Part shown: positions 16,608-25,339 of the stretch, in pieces
Position numbering within the stretch: position 1 is the first letter of the stretch
Layout of the letters: each line of letters opens with the position of its first letter
Assembly (NCBI RefSeq): GCF_036227225.1
Contig: NZ_CP109444.1
Location: 7,793,501-7,857,500 of the forward strand
DNA: 64,000 nucleotides
Reading direction: 5' to 3'
Origin: Streptomyces sp. NBC_01478
Lineage (GTDB): Bacteria; Actinomycetota; Actinomycetes; Streptomycetales; Streptomycetaceae
Notes under the pieces: generated by a model
The model's database searches: none
What the model was told of the DNA's origin: nothing
The model's input: the letters and a program-made list of their open reading frames with translations, nothing else
Translations under genes and position numbers: made by a program

Positions 16608-17633
16608 TCACCGCACCTCCTCCACCGCCCCACTCAACCGCGCCACGACCCCCAGGTCCGGCACCCGCCCCAGCGCGGCGACGACCTGCCCGTTCGCGAA
16701 CTCCCGTTGCTCCGCCGTCACCGTCGGGTCGATCGCGCACTCCGCCTGGACGTACACGTAGTTGAGGTCGGTCGCGAAGAGCATCGAGAAGGACTGCGGC
16801 CCCTGTACGACGGCACGGCCCCCGGCACTCCGATAGGCCCGCGCGACCCGCACGCCCGCCTCGACGCGACCCTCGTTCCCGCCCGACCACACGAACAGGG
16901 CGCGGGCCAACTCCCGTTCCGCCGAAGCGGATCCGGCGTTGTCCCAGTCGAGGAGGACGGGGCCGGCCGGGGTGACCAGGACGTTCTGCGGCTGTAGGTC
17001 GAGGTGGGACGTCACCAGGTCGCCGGGGTCGGACGGGGTCACCCACCGCGCCAACTCCTGTGCGGAGGTGCCGATGAACCGGCCCAGCGCGTCCGCCCAC
17101 GGCAGCCCGGCCCGCCGCACCCTCCCGTGCAGGTCCTCCCATTCGGCGTCCTGAGGGCACCGCTCGTACCAGGCGCCCGGCAGCTCGCTCTCGCCCGCCC
17201 CTGCCCGGTGCAGCAGCGCCATGGTCCGCCCGAACCAGTCCAGGATGTCCGGGTCGGACACGTCCGCGGGGGTCCCGTCGATCCAGTCGTACAGCTTGAT
17301 GTGGGAGCCGGCGGAAGGGCCGGAACCGGAGGTGGAAGGGAGACCGGAGCCGGAACCGGAGCCGGGGTCCAGGCGGGAGACATGTGTCCCCTCCCTATGG
17401 GGCATCAGCCGCGGCGACGCGATGCCCAGCCTCTCCGACGCCGCCCGTAACGCGGCCTCCCGGCGGACCTGGTTCTCGTCGCAGCCGAAGAGCAGTTCCT
17501 TGACGGCCCACGAGGAACCGTTGCCGGACAGCTTCCAGATCTGGCCCAGCGCGCCCCGGGTGACGGGCGTCAGCGTCCACGGTCCGGCGCCGAGCGCGTA
17601 GGTCTCGGCGATGAGATCGGCGGTGTCGTGCAT
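16608..17633 (-). CDS. Aminoglycoside-phosphotransferase-fold kinase
   Basis: 341-residue APH/choline-kinase-fold protein. The catalytic loop HLDLQPQNVLV has the catalytic Asp and the Mg-binding Asn, and LLDWDNAG supplies the DFD/DWD metal ligand; SWAVKELLF carries the nucleotide-binding Lys. The substrate is unknown: such genes phosphorylate aminoglycosides, macrolides, homoserine, sugars or other hydroxyl compounds. A Gly/Ser repeat (GSGSGS..., about residues 90-110) inserted in the N-lobe is unusual. ATG 17631-17633 follows a good GGGAGG site; upstream in-frame starts are rejected. Divergent from cslA, 230 bases away. Confidence 0.8.
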   Translation of the reverse strand: MHDTADLIAETYALGAGPWTLTPVTRGALGQIWKLSGNGSSWAVKELLFGCDENQVRREAALRAASERLGIASPRLMPHREGTHVSRLDPGSGSGSGLPSTSGSGPSAGSHIKLYDWIDGTPADVSDPDILDWFGRTMALLHRAGAGESELPGAWYERCPQDAEWEDLHGRVRRAGLPWADALGRFIGTSAQELARWVTPSDPGDLVTSHLDLQPQNVLVTPAGPVLLDWDNAGSASAERELARALFVWSGGNEGRVEAGVRVARAYRSAGGRAVVQGPQSFSMLFATDLNYVYVQAECAIDPTVTAEQREFANGQVVAALGRVPDLGVVARLSGAVEEVR

Positions 17634-17863
17634 GCGGGTGCCTCCCGGGACGCTGCTGAGGATCATGACCGGGGCATTCTCCCCGAGCCGCCCCCGCACC
17701 CCGTTCCGCCGCCGGAGGCAACCCCCCACCCACCTGGACGCACCCAGTTCGACACGCCCTCAATTCTCCACTTGTGTGGGGTTATCGGTCCGGTCGATCT
17801 TCGGAACCCAACGGCTCCGGCGGTCCCCGGGCGTCGATCACTCCTCAATCATTGGAGGGCGCT

Positions 17864-19648
17864 GTGCGGCCGGAGGGCTACGACTACGACACCTACAGCC
17901 GACTGGCCGGGCCGCTCACCGAGCCGTCCGGTGCGTCGTACCAGGTGCAGTACACCTCGCTCCTCTCGCGCGAGCCCCACCGAATACGCGCTGTCCTCCT
18001 GATGAGCCTCGCCCCGGTGCTCACCGCCGCCCTGCTCGTCTACCTCGTCTGGCCCACCCACTGGGTCGAGCGCGAGGGCGGTCAGGAGTGGATGGTCGGC
18101 CTCGACGTCGCGATGCTGATAGCCATCGGCCTCATCGAACTGTTCATGGTCGTCAACGTCGCCTCCGTCGCCCACGCCACCCTGGTCGCCCGCGACCCGA
18201 TCCCCGTCGTCCCCGAGGCCGGCACCCGCGTCGCCTTCCTCACGACGTACGTCCCGGGCAAGGAACCCCTCTCCATGGTCCGCGCCACCCTCGAAGGCGC
18301 GGTCAAGGTCACCCACACCGGACCGGTGGACGTCTGGCTCCTCGACGAAGGTGACGACGAGCAAGCCAAGGCCCTGTGCGCCGAGTTGGGCGTACGGCAC
18401 TTCACCCGGCACGGGGTTCCCGAGTGGAACCGCCCCAAGGGCGTCCACAAGGCCCGTACGAAGCACGGCAATTACAACGCCTGGATCGCGATGCACGGCG
18501 GCGACTACGAGTTCTTCGCCTCCGTCGACACCGACCACGTTCCGCTCCCCAACTTCCTTGAGCGGATGATGGGTTACTTCCGAGACCCGGACGTGGCCTT
18601 CGTCGTGGGACCTCAGGTGTACGGGAACTACCACAACCCCGTCACCAAGGCCGCCGAGTCGCAGCAGTTCCTCTTCCACGCGTTGATCCAGCGCGCCGGC
18701 AACCGCTACCGCGCCCCCATGTTCGTCGGCACCAACAACGTCGTACGGATCGCGGCCGTCAAACAGATCGGCGGGCTGTACGACTCCATCACCGAGGACA
18801 TGGCCACCGGCTTCGAACTCCACCGCCACCGCAACCCGTTGACCCGCACGCACTGGCGGTCCGTCTACACCCCGGACGTGCTCGCGGTGGGGGAGGGGCC
18901 GGCCTCCTGGACCGACTTCTTCACGCAGCAGATGCGGTGGTCGCGGGGCACGTACGAGACGCTCATCAAGCAGTACTGGAGGGCGCCGTTCACGATGCCT
19001 CCGGGACGGCTGTTCTCGTACACGATGATGCTCGTCTACTACCCGATGACGGCCGTCAACTGGCTGCTGGGCATCATGAGTTGCTTCCTGTTCCTGTGGT
19101 TCGGGGCCTCCGGCACCCAGGTCGCCGCCTCGGTGTGGCTGATGCTCTACAGCGACGCGGCGGCCCTCCAGATCGGGCTCTACCTCTGGAACCGGCGGCA
19201 CAACGTCTCCCCGCACGAGCCCGAGGGATCGGGCGGTCTCGCGGGCATGGCGATGTCGGCGCTCTCCGCGCCCATCTACCTGAAGTCCTTCGGTGAGGCG
19301 CTCATCCGGCGGCCCAGCCGGTTCGTCGTCACCCCCAAGGGCGGCGACGCCAGCCCGGACCGGGTGATGACCTTCCGGATCCATCTCTTCTGGGCGATCC
19401 TCCTGGCGACCTCGCTGGCCGCCTCGGTGATCCTCGACCACACCCACGCGGCCATGCGCACCTGGGCGGTCCTCGCGATGGTCATCTCCCTTGCCCCGCT
19501 GGGCGTTTGGGTCGGCTCGCTGGTCAAGGAGCGCCGGGAGCGGCACGCGCTGCTCGGCGGCGCGCGCACCGTCGACACGGCCGAGCCCGCGCTCGCCACC
19601 ACCGGGGCCGGTCCGTCCGTCTCCAGCACCACGACAGGGGGTAGCTAG
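17864..19648 (+). CDS. cslA: CslA, cellulose-synthase-like glycosyltransferase
   Basis: 594-residue family-2 processive glycosyltransferase. Two N-terminal membrane helices (about 43-62, 80-100) precede the cytosolic catalytic domain with DEGDD (161-165), the DxD pair in SVDTDHV (222-224), the base TEDMATG (Asp 312) and QQMRW (355-359). C-terminal helices form the export channel. CslA makes a beta-glucan-type polymer at hyphal tips in Streptomyces. GTG 17864 is preferred to the frame's first codon (17774) because GGAGGG lies just upstream. glxA follows 3 bases later, so the pair is one operon. Confidence 0.92.
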   Translation: MRPEGYDYDTYSRLAGPLTEPSGASYQVQYTSLLSREPHRIRAVLLMSLAPVLTAALLVYLVWPTHWVEREGGQEWMVGLDVAMLIAIGLIELFMVVNVASVAHATLVARDPIPVVPEAGTRVAFLTTYVPGKEPLSMVRATLEGAVKVTHTGPVDVWLLDEGDDEQAKALCAELGVRHFTRHGVPEWNRPKGVHKARTKHGNYNAWIAMHGGDYEFFASVDTDHVPLPNFLERMMGYFRDPDVAFVVGPQVYGNYHNPVTKAAESQQFLFHALIQRAGNRYRAPMFVGTNNVVRIAAVKQIGGLYDSITEDMATGFELHRHRNPLTRTHWRSVYTPDVLAVGEGPASWTDFFTQQMRWSRGTYETLIKQYWRAPFTMPPGRLFSYTMMLVYYPMTAVNWLLGIMSCFLFLWFGASGTQVAASVWLMLYSDAAALQIGLYLWNRRHNVSPHEPEGSGGLAGMAMSALSAPIYLKSFGEALIRRPSRFVVTPKGGDASPDRVMTFRIHLFWAILLATSLAASVILDHTHAAMRTWAVLAMVISLAPLGVWVGSLVKERRERHALLGGARTVDTAEPALATTGAGPSVSSTTTGGS

Positions 19649-19651
19649 ACC

Positions 19652-21607
19652 ATGGCGTACCAGCCGTCCCAGAAAACCAGGAAGACCGTCCTCGGTATCG
19701 GCGGCATCGCCGTCCTGGCCGGCCTCAACGCGCCGGCCGCCCTCGACTTCGCCGGTGAGCAGTACCACGAGTACAAGATCACGCGGCCCGGCTACATGGC
19801 CAAGTACGGCTCCTGGGACCAGATCGACATCCCGAAGGAGTACCGCACCAACGCCATCCACGCCTCGCTGCTGCACACCGGCAAGGTCTTGATCGTGGCC
19901 GGTTCGGGCAACGAGCAGAAGAAGTTCAACGCGGGATCCTTCGACACCGTGTTGTGGGATCCGAAGGCCAACACCTTCAAGAAGATCCCGACCCCGGTCG
20001 ACTTCTTCTGCGGCGGACACAGCCAACTCCCCAGCGGCAACCTGCTGGTGGCCGGCGGCACCGCCCGCTACGAACGCCTCGACGGCGAGGTCAAGCGGGC
20101 CGGCGGCGGCATGCGCGTCAAGAACGAGAACCCCAACAAGCCGATGTTCCTGAAGAAGGGCACCGTCTTCCGCTCACCGGCCGGCGTCGACTACGTCACC
20201 AGGTTCGACGTCACCGTCCCCAAGGCCAAACGCGAGTTCAAGGTCACGTACAACGCCCGTGGTGTGATGCAACCTTGGCAGACCAAGGTCACCGCGAGCG
20301 AGGTCCGCGTCTTCGTCGAGGCGACCGAGGCGGGCCCGATGTCGGTCACCGAGAAGCAGGCCCAGTACGACGTCGTCGGCCTCAAGGGCATCGACGCGAA
20401 CAACACCTACGGCCTCTCCGAGAAGATCACCCTCGACAAGCAGGACTACCAAGGCATCCGCGCCGCCTACGAGTTCGACCCGAAGGCCGAGCGGTACATC
20501 TCCGTCGACCCGATGGACAAGGCCCGTTGGTACCCGACCCTCGTCGGCCTCGACGACGGCCGCGTCCTCGCCGTCTCCGGGCTCGACGACGTCGGTGTGA
20601 TCGACCAGGGCGACAACGAGATCTACGACCCGAAGACCAGGAAGTGGACCCCGGGCCCCAAGCGCTACTTCCCCACCTACCCGGCCCTCTTCCTCACCAA
20701 GGGCGGCAAGCTCTTCTACCCGGCCTCCAACGCCGGTTACGGACCCGCCAACAAGGGCCGTGAGCCCGGCCTTTGGGACCTGAAGACCAACAAGTTCACC
20801 AAGGTGGCCGGGCTGCGCGACCCCGAGGAGACCGAGACCTCCTCCTCGCTGCTCCTCCCGCCCGCCCAGGACCAGAAGGTGATGATCCTCGGCGGCGGAG
20901 GCGTCGGCGAGTCCAAGAAGTCGACCCCGCGCACGGCGGTCGTCGACCTCAAGCAGGACAGCCCCGTCTTCAAGGACGGACCCGATCTCCCCCAGGGCAC
21001 GCGGTACTTGAACAGCGTGATCATGCCGGACGACTCGGTCTTCACCACCAACGGCTCCTCGGACTACCGGGGCCGCAGCGCCAGCAACATCTTCAAGGCG
21101 CAGTTCTACGACCCGAAGGGCAACGCCTTCCGCGAGGCCGCCGCCCCGATGGTCGGCCGCAACTACCACTCCGAGGCACTGCTGTTGCCCGACGGCAGAG
21201 TCGTCACGTTCGGCTCCGACCCGCTCTTCGACGACCAGGCCAACACCAAACTGGGCCACTTCGAGCAGCGCATGGAGATCTTCACCCCGCCCGCGCTGCA
21301 CAAGAACGGCGGCGACAGGCCCGTACTGCAGGACGGTCCGGAAACCCTGGACCGCCACCACCGGGCGACCTTCCGCACCGACCACCCCGACCGCGTCGTC
21401 AAGGCCCGTCTGATGCGGCCGAGTTCGGTCACGCACACGACCGACGTCGAGCAGCGCTCCATCGAGCTCGGCCTGGTCAAGGACGGCAAGTCGGTGACCG
21501 TGGACGTACCGAACGACCGGGCGCTGGTGCCGCCCGGCTGGTACATGCTGTTCGTGACGGACGCGCAGGGCACGCCGTCGGAGGCCAAGTGGCTTCAGGT
21601 GCAGTGA
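19652..21607 (+). CDS. glxA: GlxA, mono-copper radical oxidase
   Basis: 651-residue galactose-oxidase-like enzyme. An N-terminal membrane anchor (TVLGIGGIAVLAGLNAPAAL, residues 12-31) is followed by a seven-bladed kelch propeller and a C-terminal beta domain. Candidate copper/radical residues are all present: Cys120 in FFCGGHS and Tyr294 in RWYPT (the likely thioether pair), Tyr505-His506 in RNYHSEA, and His595 in SVTHTTD. In S. lividans GlxA oxidises the CslA glycan outside the membrane and is needed for aerial growth and pelleting. Its position directly behind cslA fits that pathway. Convergent with cslZ. Confidence 0.93.
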   Translation: MAYQPSQKTRKTVLGIGGIAVLAGLNAPAALDFAGEQYHEYKITRPGYMAKYGSWDQIDIPKEYRTNAIHASLLHTGKVLIVAGSGNEQKKFNAGSFDTVLWDPKANTFKKIPTPVDFFCGGHSQLPSGNLLVAGGTARYERLDGEVKRAGGGMRVKNENPNKPMFLKKGTVFRSPAGVDYVTRFDVTVPKAKREFKVTYNARGVMQPWQTKVTASEVRVFVEATEAGPMSVTEKQAQYDVVGLKGIDANNTYGLSEKITLDKQDYQGIRAAYEFDPKAERYISVDPMDKARWYPTLVGLDDGRVLAVSGLDDVGVIDQGDNEIYDPKTRKWTPGPKRYFPTYPALFLTKGGKLFYPASNAGYGPANKGREPGLWDLKTNKFTKVAGLRDPEETETSSSLLLPPAQDQKVMILGGGGVGESKKSTPRTAVVDLKQDSPVFKDGPDLPQGTRYLNSVIMPDDSVFTTNGSSDYRGRSASNIFKAQFYDPKGNAFREAAAPMVGRNYHSEALLLPDGRVVTFGSDPLFDDQANTKLGHFEQRMEIFTPPALHKNGGDRPVLQDGPETLDRHHRATFRTDHPDRVVKARLMRPSSVTHTTDVEQRSIELGLVKDGKSVTVDVPNDRALVPPGWYMLFVTDAQGTPSEAKWLQVQ

Positions 21608-21636
21608 AGTTGACCCGGCTGAACTGAACTGCCGTG

Positions 21637-22629
21637 CTACGCCTTGGAGTTGCGTGCCAGCTCCAGGGCGTACTCCGGCCACCACTGCCCGGCGTCCGGC
21701 CCGCCCTCACACGTACCGTCCGAGGCCCCGGGCCGCTTGATCCACAGATAGGCGTCCAGGGATGCCTCGCCGGTGTCGGTGGTCGGGCGGGTGCCCAGGC
21801 CCCGGCCCGGCGGATTGCACCAGGCGCCGGGCAGCGGCCCGTTGCCGTTGCGGCTGGTGTCGACGACGAAGTGCTTGCCGCCGAGGTCCCGGGACAACCG
21901 GACGCCGTACTTCTTCGTCACGGCGTCCGTCTGGAAGTTGGACACGTTGAGGGAGAACCCGTCGGCCTCCTCGACGCCGGCCCGCTTCAACGGTTCCACC
22001 AGCTTCCAAGGGTCCTGGATCCAGGCCGGGTTGCCCGCGTCGAGATACACCTTCGTCCCGGACTGCTGCTTCAGCCGGACGACCGCCTCGCTCAGCAACT
22101 GCTCCCGCTCGCCCTGGTATTCGCCAGGCGTGCACCCGTCCACCATGTGCGCGACGGCATCGGGTTCGAGCACGACTAGCGCCTTGGAGTTCCCCAGCGC
22201 CTCGGCGAACTTCCCGATCCACGCCCGGTAGGCGTCCGCGTCCGCCGCCCCGCCGGCCGAGTGCTGACCGCAGTCCCGGTGCGGAATGTCGTACGCCACG
22301 AAGACCGCCGTACGCCCCTCCTGCCGCGCGGCCGCGGTCGCCGCCTTGATCACCGGGCCGGGGTCGAGCTCCCCGGCCGGCCACAGTGCGGCCGGCTCCT
22401 CGGCGATCCGCTTGAGCAGTGCGGCGTCCTGGGTACGCCCCTCCCGCTCCCACATCTGGATCTGCTCGGCCGCCGGACTCGCCGGGTCGACCCAGAAGGA
22501 CGTGGAGTGTGCCGGGTCCTTGGACCGGGCACCGGCGACGGCGGCCTCGTCGACGTCGGCGCCGGACGAACAGCCCACCGCCAGCCCGAACACCGAGAGC
22601 ACCGCGAACGTTCGGATCAGCCGGGACAT
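21637..22629 (-). CDS. cslZ: CslZ-like GH6 endoglucanase lipoprotein
   Basis: 330 residues. Lipobox LAVGCSSG places the lipidated Cys at residue 20, so the enzyme is anchored on the outer face of the membrane. Family-6 glycoside hydrolase features: FVAYDIPHRDCGQHSAGGA, VVLEPDAVAHM with the catalytic Asp, DAGNPAW, and WCNPPGRGLG near the C-terminus. The usual role proposed for the csl-linked GH6 enzyme is to trim or release the CslA polymer so that it can cross the wall. It is read toward glxA with 29 bases between the stops. Confidence 0.88.
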   Translation of the reverse strand: MSRLIRTFAVLSVFGLAVGCSSGADVDEAAVAGARSKDPAHSTSFWVDPASPAAEQIQMWEREGRTQDAALLKRIAEEPAALWPAGELDPGPVIKAATAAARQEGRTAVFVAYDIPHRDCGQHSAGGAADADAYRAWIGKFAEALGNSKALVVLEPDAVAHMVDGCTPGEYQGEREQLLSEAVVRLKQQSGTKVYLDAGNPAWIQDPWKLVEPLKRAGVEEADGFSLNVSNFQTDAVTKKYGVRLSRDLGGKHFVVDTSRNGNGPLPGAWCNPPGRGLGTRPTTDTGEASLDAYLWIKRPGASDGTCEGGPDAGQWWPEYALELARNSKA

Positions 22630-22657
22630 GCCGCTCCCTTGCGCGAGGGGACATTAA

Positions 22658-22693
22658 GTGATGATTCGTCAGCAATTGTGGACGATGCATCAC
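22658..22693. promoter_or_regulatory. Long inverted repeat upstream of cslZ
   Basis: Arms 22658-22670 (GTGATGATTCGTC) and 22681-22693 (GACGATGCATCAC) pair at 11 of 13 positions around a 10-base A/T-rich centre (AGCAATTGTG). It ends about 30 bases before the cslZ start codon, a position suited to an operator or a 5' leader hairpin. Confidence 0.5.
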
Positions 22694-22852
22694 CGCACCG
22701 GGCCCTGGCGCGCCGGTCGGCCGGTCCTGCACTGTGCTGGGCCCCGGCGTGCCGGTCGGCTGCCGCGTGAGGTCGGGGCGGGTTCCTGGGGGTGCTTTTT
22801 CGTGCGCCGGGTCGGGTGTTGGTGTGTCGGGCGGCCGGCGCCTCAGGTGGGC

Positions 22853-22957
22853 GCGGATTCCCGGTGGTGTGCGGTGTCGGGTGTCGGCGCACCGTGTCGA
22901 GCTCTGGAGTGCGGGTCGGTCGTCGGGTGAGGCCGTGGCGGATTCCCGGTGGCGTGC
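22853..22957. repeat. Direct repeat in a G-rich non-coding stretch
   Basis: GCGGATTCCCGGTGGYGTGC is present at 22853-22872 and 22938-22957 (one difference). The surrounding stretch 22694-22959 is rich in GTCGGGTG-like words. Open frames through it are Arg/Gly/Val-rich and unconvincing. The second copy touches the stop of the ArsR-type gene. Confidence 0.5.
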
Positions 22958-22959
22958 AG

Positions 22960-23943
22960 TCAGTCGCCGCCCGTGGCCAGCGCGATCCCCAGCGGTGTCC
23001 GTTCGTAGAGCACCTGATGGCCGTAGCGTCGCGCCGTGAGCAGGCCCGCGTCGCGCAGCACCGTCAGATGCGCGGACACTGACGAGGGCGCGAGACGGAG
23101 ACGGTGGGCGAGGGCGGTCGTGGAGGCGGGTTCGTCGAGGGCGGCCAGCACGGTGGCCCGGCCGCGCCCCAGCAGTCGTAGCAGCGCGTCCGGGGTGTGG
23201 TCGGCGGGCTCGGCCCACAGGGCGCCTATGCCACGGGCCGGGTAGGCGAGCGTCGGCTGCCAGGGGTGCTCGAAGGTGCTCACCACGTTCGGCCAGATGA
23301 AGACGCTCGGCAGCAGCACCAGGCCCTGGCCGCCGAGCCGGCGCTCGTGCTCGCCCCGGAAGTCCACGGTCAGCGTGCCGGCGTCCCAGGCGCAGTGCCG
23401 GCTGATCTCCGGGAGCAGCACACCCAGCCCGACCTCGGCGAGCCGACGCGAGTGGAAGGCGATGTCCGCCTCCAGCAGGGCGCGCAGCCGTGGCCAGTCC
23501 GGTGCGACCAGGGTGCGCCAGACCGCCTCCATCGCATCCGCCAACTCCTCGATCATGCGGGCGGGTTCACGCAGCCAGGCCCGGCCGCGCGCGGACTCCA
23601 GCGCGCCCGGGGTGTCCGCCAGTGACTTGGCCGTGTCTGCCCGGGCCTGTGCCGGATCGGCCGCGCGGACGGCGGCGATCTCCTGCTCGAAGGTGGCCGA
23701 GGGCCCGATCGGCGGCGGGCACAGCCAGTCGGGACAGTGCCCGGTCTGCGGCATCAGCAGCCACAGCGGCGCGAGATCGAGGCCGGCCGCCGCCGCACCG
23801 GTCCGCCGCAGCCAGGCCGTGTGATAGCCCTGCCGCTCGGGCCGCTTGAGCGTGCGCACCACCTCCTGCGTCTCCCAGAGCGGCGACACGGCGAACCGGC
23901 ACCTGAGGAAGTCGTCCTCCCCGAAATACAGCCGCGACGGCAT
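22960..23943 (-). CDS. ArsR-type winged-helix regulator (DUF5937-like)
   Basis: 327-residue regulator with the DNA-binding domain at the C-terminus: RATVLAALDEPASTTALAHRLRLAPSSVSAHLTVLRDAGL (about residues 255-295) is a typical ArsR helix-turn-helix. The first ~240 residues are an actinobacterial sensor-type domain (SRLYFGEDDFLRCRFAVSPLWETQEVVRTL) without the metal-binding Cys cluster of true ArsR. ATG 23941-23943 starts the conserved part. Divergent from an MFS gene, which it probably controls. Directly upstream lies a run of CCAGAAGAA repeats. Confidence 0.82.
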   Translation of the reverse strand: MPSRLYFGEDDFLRCRFAVSPLWETQEVVRTLKRPERQGYHTAWLRRTGAAAAGLDLAPLWLLMPQTGHCPDWLCPPPIGPSATFEQEIAAVRAADPAQARADTAKSLADTPGALESARGRAWLREPARMIEELADAMEAVWRTLVAPDWPRLRALLEADIAFHSRRLAEVGLGVLLPEISRHCAWDAGTLTVDFRGEHERRLGGQGLVLLPSVFIWPNVVSTFEHPWQPTLAYPARGIGALWAEPADHTPDALLRLLGRGRATVLAALDEPASTTALAHRLRLAPSSVSAHLTVLRDAGLLTARRYGHQVLYERTPLGIALATGGD

Positions 23944-23952
23944 GCCCCACCC

Positions 23953-24003
23953 CCAGAAGAACCAGAAGAACCAGAAGAAACGAGAAGAACCAGACCAGAA
24001 GAA
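23953..24003. repeat. CCAGAAGAA microsatellite-like repeat
   Basis: The 9-base unit CCAGAAGAA is repeated about five times, three of them head to tail and the others slightly diverged, between the divergent ArsR-type and MFS genes. It is purine-rich on the plus strand, in strong contrast to its surroundings. Variation in copy number would change the spacing of the regulator's promoter and ribosome site. Confidence 0.75.
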
Positions 24004-24072
24004 TCGGCTCGGAAGATTCGGCCGTGCCCGAAACTCTAGGATGCCTCGGCGCCGCCGAGCACGCTGCTGCCC

Positions 24073-25317
24073 ATGCTCCAAGCCCCGCCCGAACCACCCA
24101 CCGGCTACCGCCGTGTCCTCGCCGTCCCCGAGTTCCGCGTCGTCTTCGCCGCGCACGCGCTCTCCCTCCTCGGCGTCGTCGTCACCGAGATCGCGCTCTC
24201 CGTCCTCGTCTACGACCTCACCGGCTCGCCCCTGATGAGCGCGCTGGCGTTCGCGGTGGGCTTCCTGCCGTATCTGATCGGCGGGACACTGCTCGCCGGG
24301 GTCGCCGACCGCTACCCGGCCCGACGTGTGCTGGTGGTCTGCGACCTGGTGTGCGCGGCCTGCGTCGCCGCGATGGTGACGCCGGGCACCGGCATCGCCG
24401 TCCTGCTGCTGCTCCGCTGCGCCCTCGCCGTCGTCTCACCCGTGTTCGCGGGCACCCGGATGGCGACGCTCGCCGACATCCTCGGCGACGGCGACCTCTT
24501 CGTCCTCGGCCGCTCGCTGCTGCGGATCGTGTCGCAGAGCGCGCTGCTCGTCGGGTTCGGGTTCGGCGGTCTGCTGCTCACCGTGGTCTCCCCGCGGCAC
24601 GCCCTGCTGATCACCGTCGCCACCTTCCTCACCTCCGCCGCCCTGCTGCGCCTCGGCACCCGGCGCCGCCCCGCCCGGAGCAGCGGCGGGGGCGCCCTGC
24701 TGGCCGACTCCCTCAAGGGCGCCCGGCAGGTCCTCGCCGACCGCCGGGTGCGGGCGCTGCTCCTGCTCTTCTGGCTCCCGGCGATGTTCGCCGTCGCCCC
24801 GGAGGCACTCGCCGCGCCCTACGCGGCCGAACTCGGCGCCGGTTCGACCGGGTTGGGGCTGCTGATGTGCGCCCTGCCCGTCGGCACGATCGCCGGCGAG
24901 CTGTACGCCGGCTCCCGGCTGCGCCCCGCGACCCGGCAGCGGATCGCCCTCCCGCTGGTCTGCTGCACCTTGCTTCCCTATCTCGGCTACGCCTGTCGGC
25001 CGGGCCTCGCCGTCTCCCTCGCGCTGCTGACGGTCGCCGGCGCCGGGTCCGCGTACACGCTGGGCCTCGACCAGTGGTTCGTACGGGACGTGCCCGAGGA
25101 ACTGCGCGGCCGGGCCATGACCCTGCTCACCGCCGGGCTGATGGCCATCCAGGGCGTGGGCATGGCCCTGGCCGGTGTGGCCGCCGAGTTCGCCGGGGTA
25201 CGCGGGGCGGTCGTGGGCGCCGGGGCGCTCGGCACGGTGTGCTGCGCCCTGCTCGCCGTGGAGGCCCGCAGGACCGCCGGGGGACCGAAAGACGAGACGG
25301 GGCTGACCACGATGTGA
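24073..25317 (+). CDS. MFS transporter (12-TM)
   Basis: 414-residue major facilitator protein of the EntS/enterobactin-exporter-like subgroup: FRVVFAAHALSLLGVVVTEIALSVLVYDLTGSP at helices 1-2, GVADRYPARRVLVVCDLV for the cytoplasmic 2-3 motif, and LRGRAMTLLTAGLMAIQGVGMAL near helix 10-11. It likely exports a small molecule by proton antiport. It diverges from the ArsR-type regulator. Substrate unknown; drug, macrolide or siderophore export are all possible. Confidence 0.87.
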   Translation: MLQAPPEPPTGYRRVLAVPEFRVVFAAHALSLLGVVVTEIALSVLVYDLTGSPLMSALAFAVGFLPYLIGGTLLAGVADRYPARRVLVVCDLVCAACVAAMVTPGTGIAVLLLLRCALAVVSPVFAGTRMATLADILGDGDLFVLGRSLLRIVSQSALLVGFGFGGLLLTVVSPRHALLITVATFLTSAALLRLGTRRRPARSSGGGALLADSLKGARQVLADRRVRALLLLFWLPAMFAVAPEALAAPYAAELGAGSTGLGLLMCALPVGTIAGELYAGSRLRPATRQRIALPLVCCTLLPYLGYACRPGLAVSLALLTVAGAGSAYTLGLDQWFVRDVPEELRGRAMTLLTAGLMAIQGVGMALAGVAAEFAGVRGAVVGAGALGTVCCALLAVEARRTAGGPKDETGLTTM

Positions 25318-25339
25318 CCGGCCGGTAAGGTCTGGTGCC

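Noticed and set aside
17849..20026. Long minus-strand frame opposite cslA and glxA
   Set aside because: The sense strand carries full-length CslA and GlxA with all motifs; the antisense product has no domain.
22658..22960. Several overlapping plus-strand frames between cslZ and the ArsR-type gene
   Set aside because: Composition follows simple GTCGGG-like repeats; no ribosome site or known motif.
23953..24003. CRISPR array
   Set aside because: Units are 9 bases, head to tail without spacers; a simple microsatellite.
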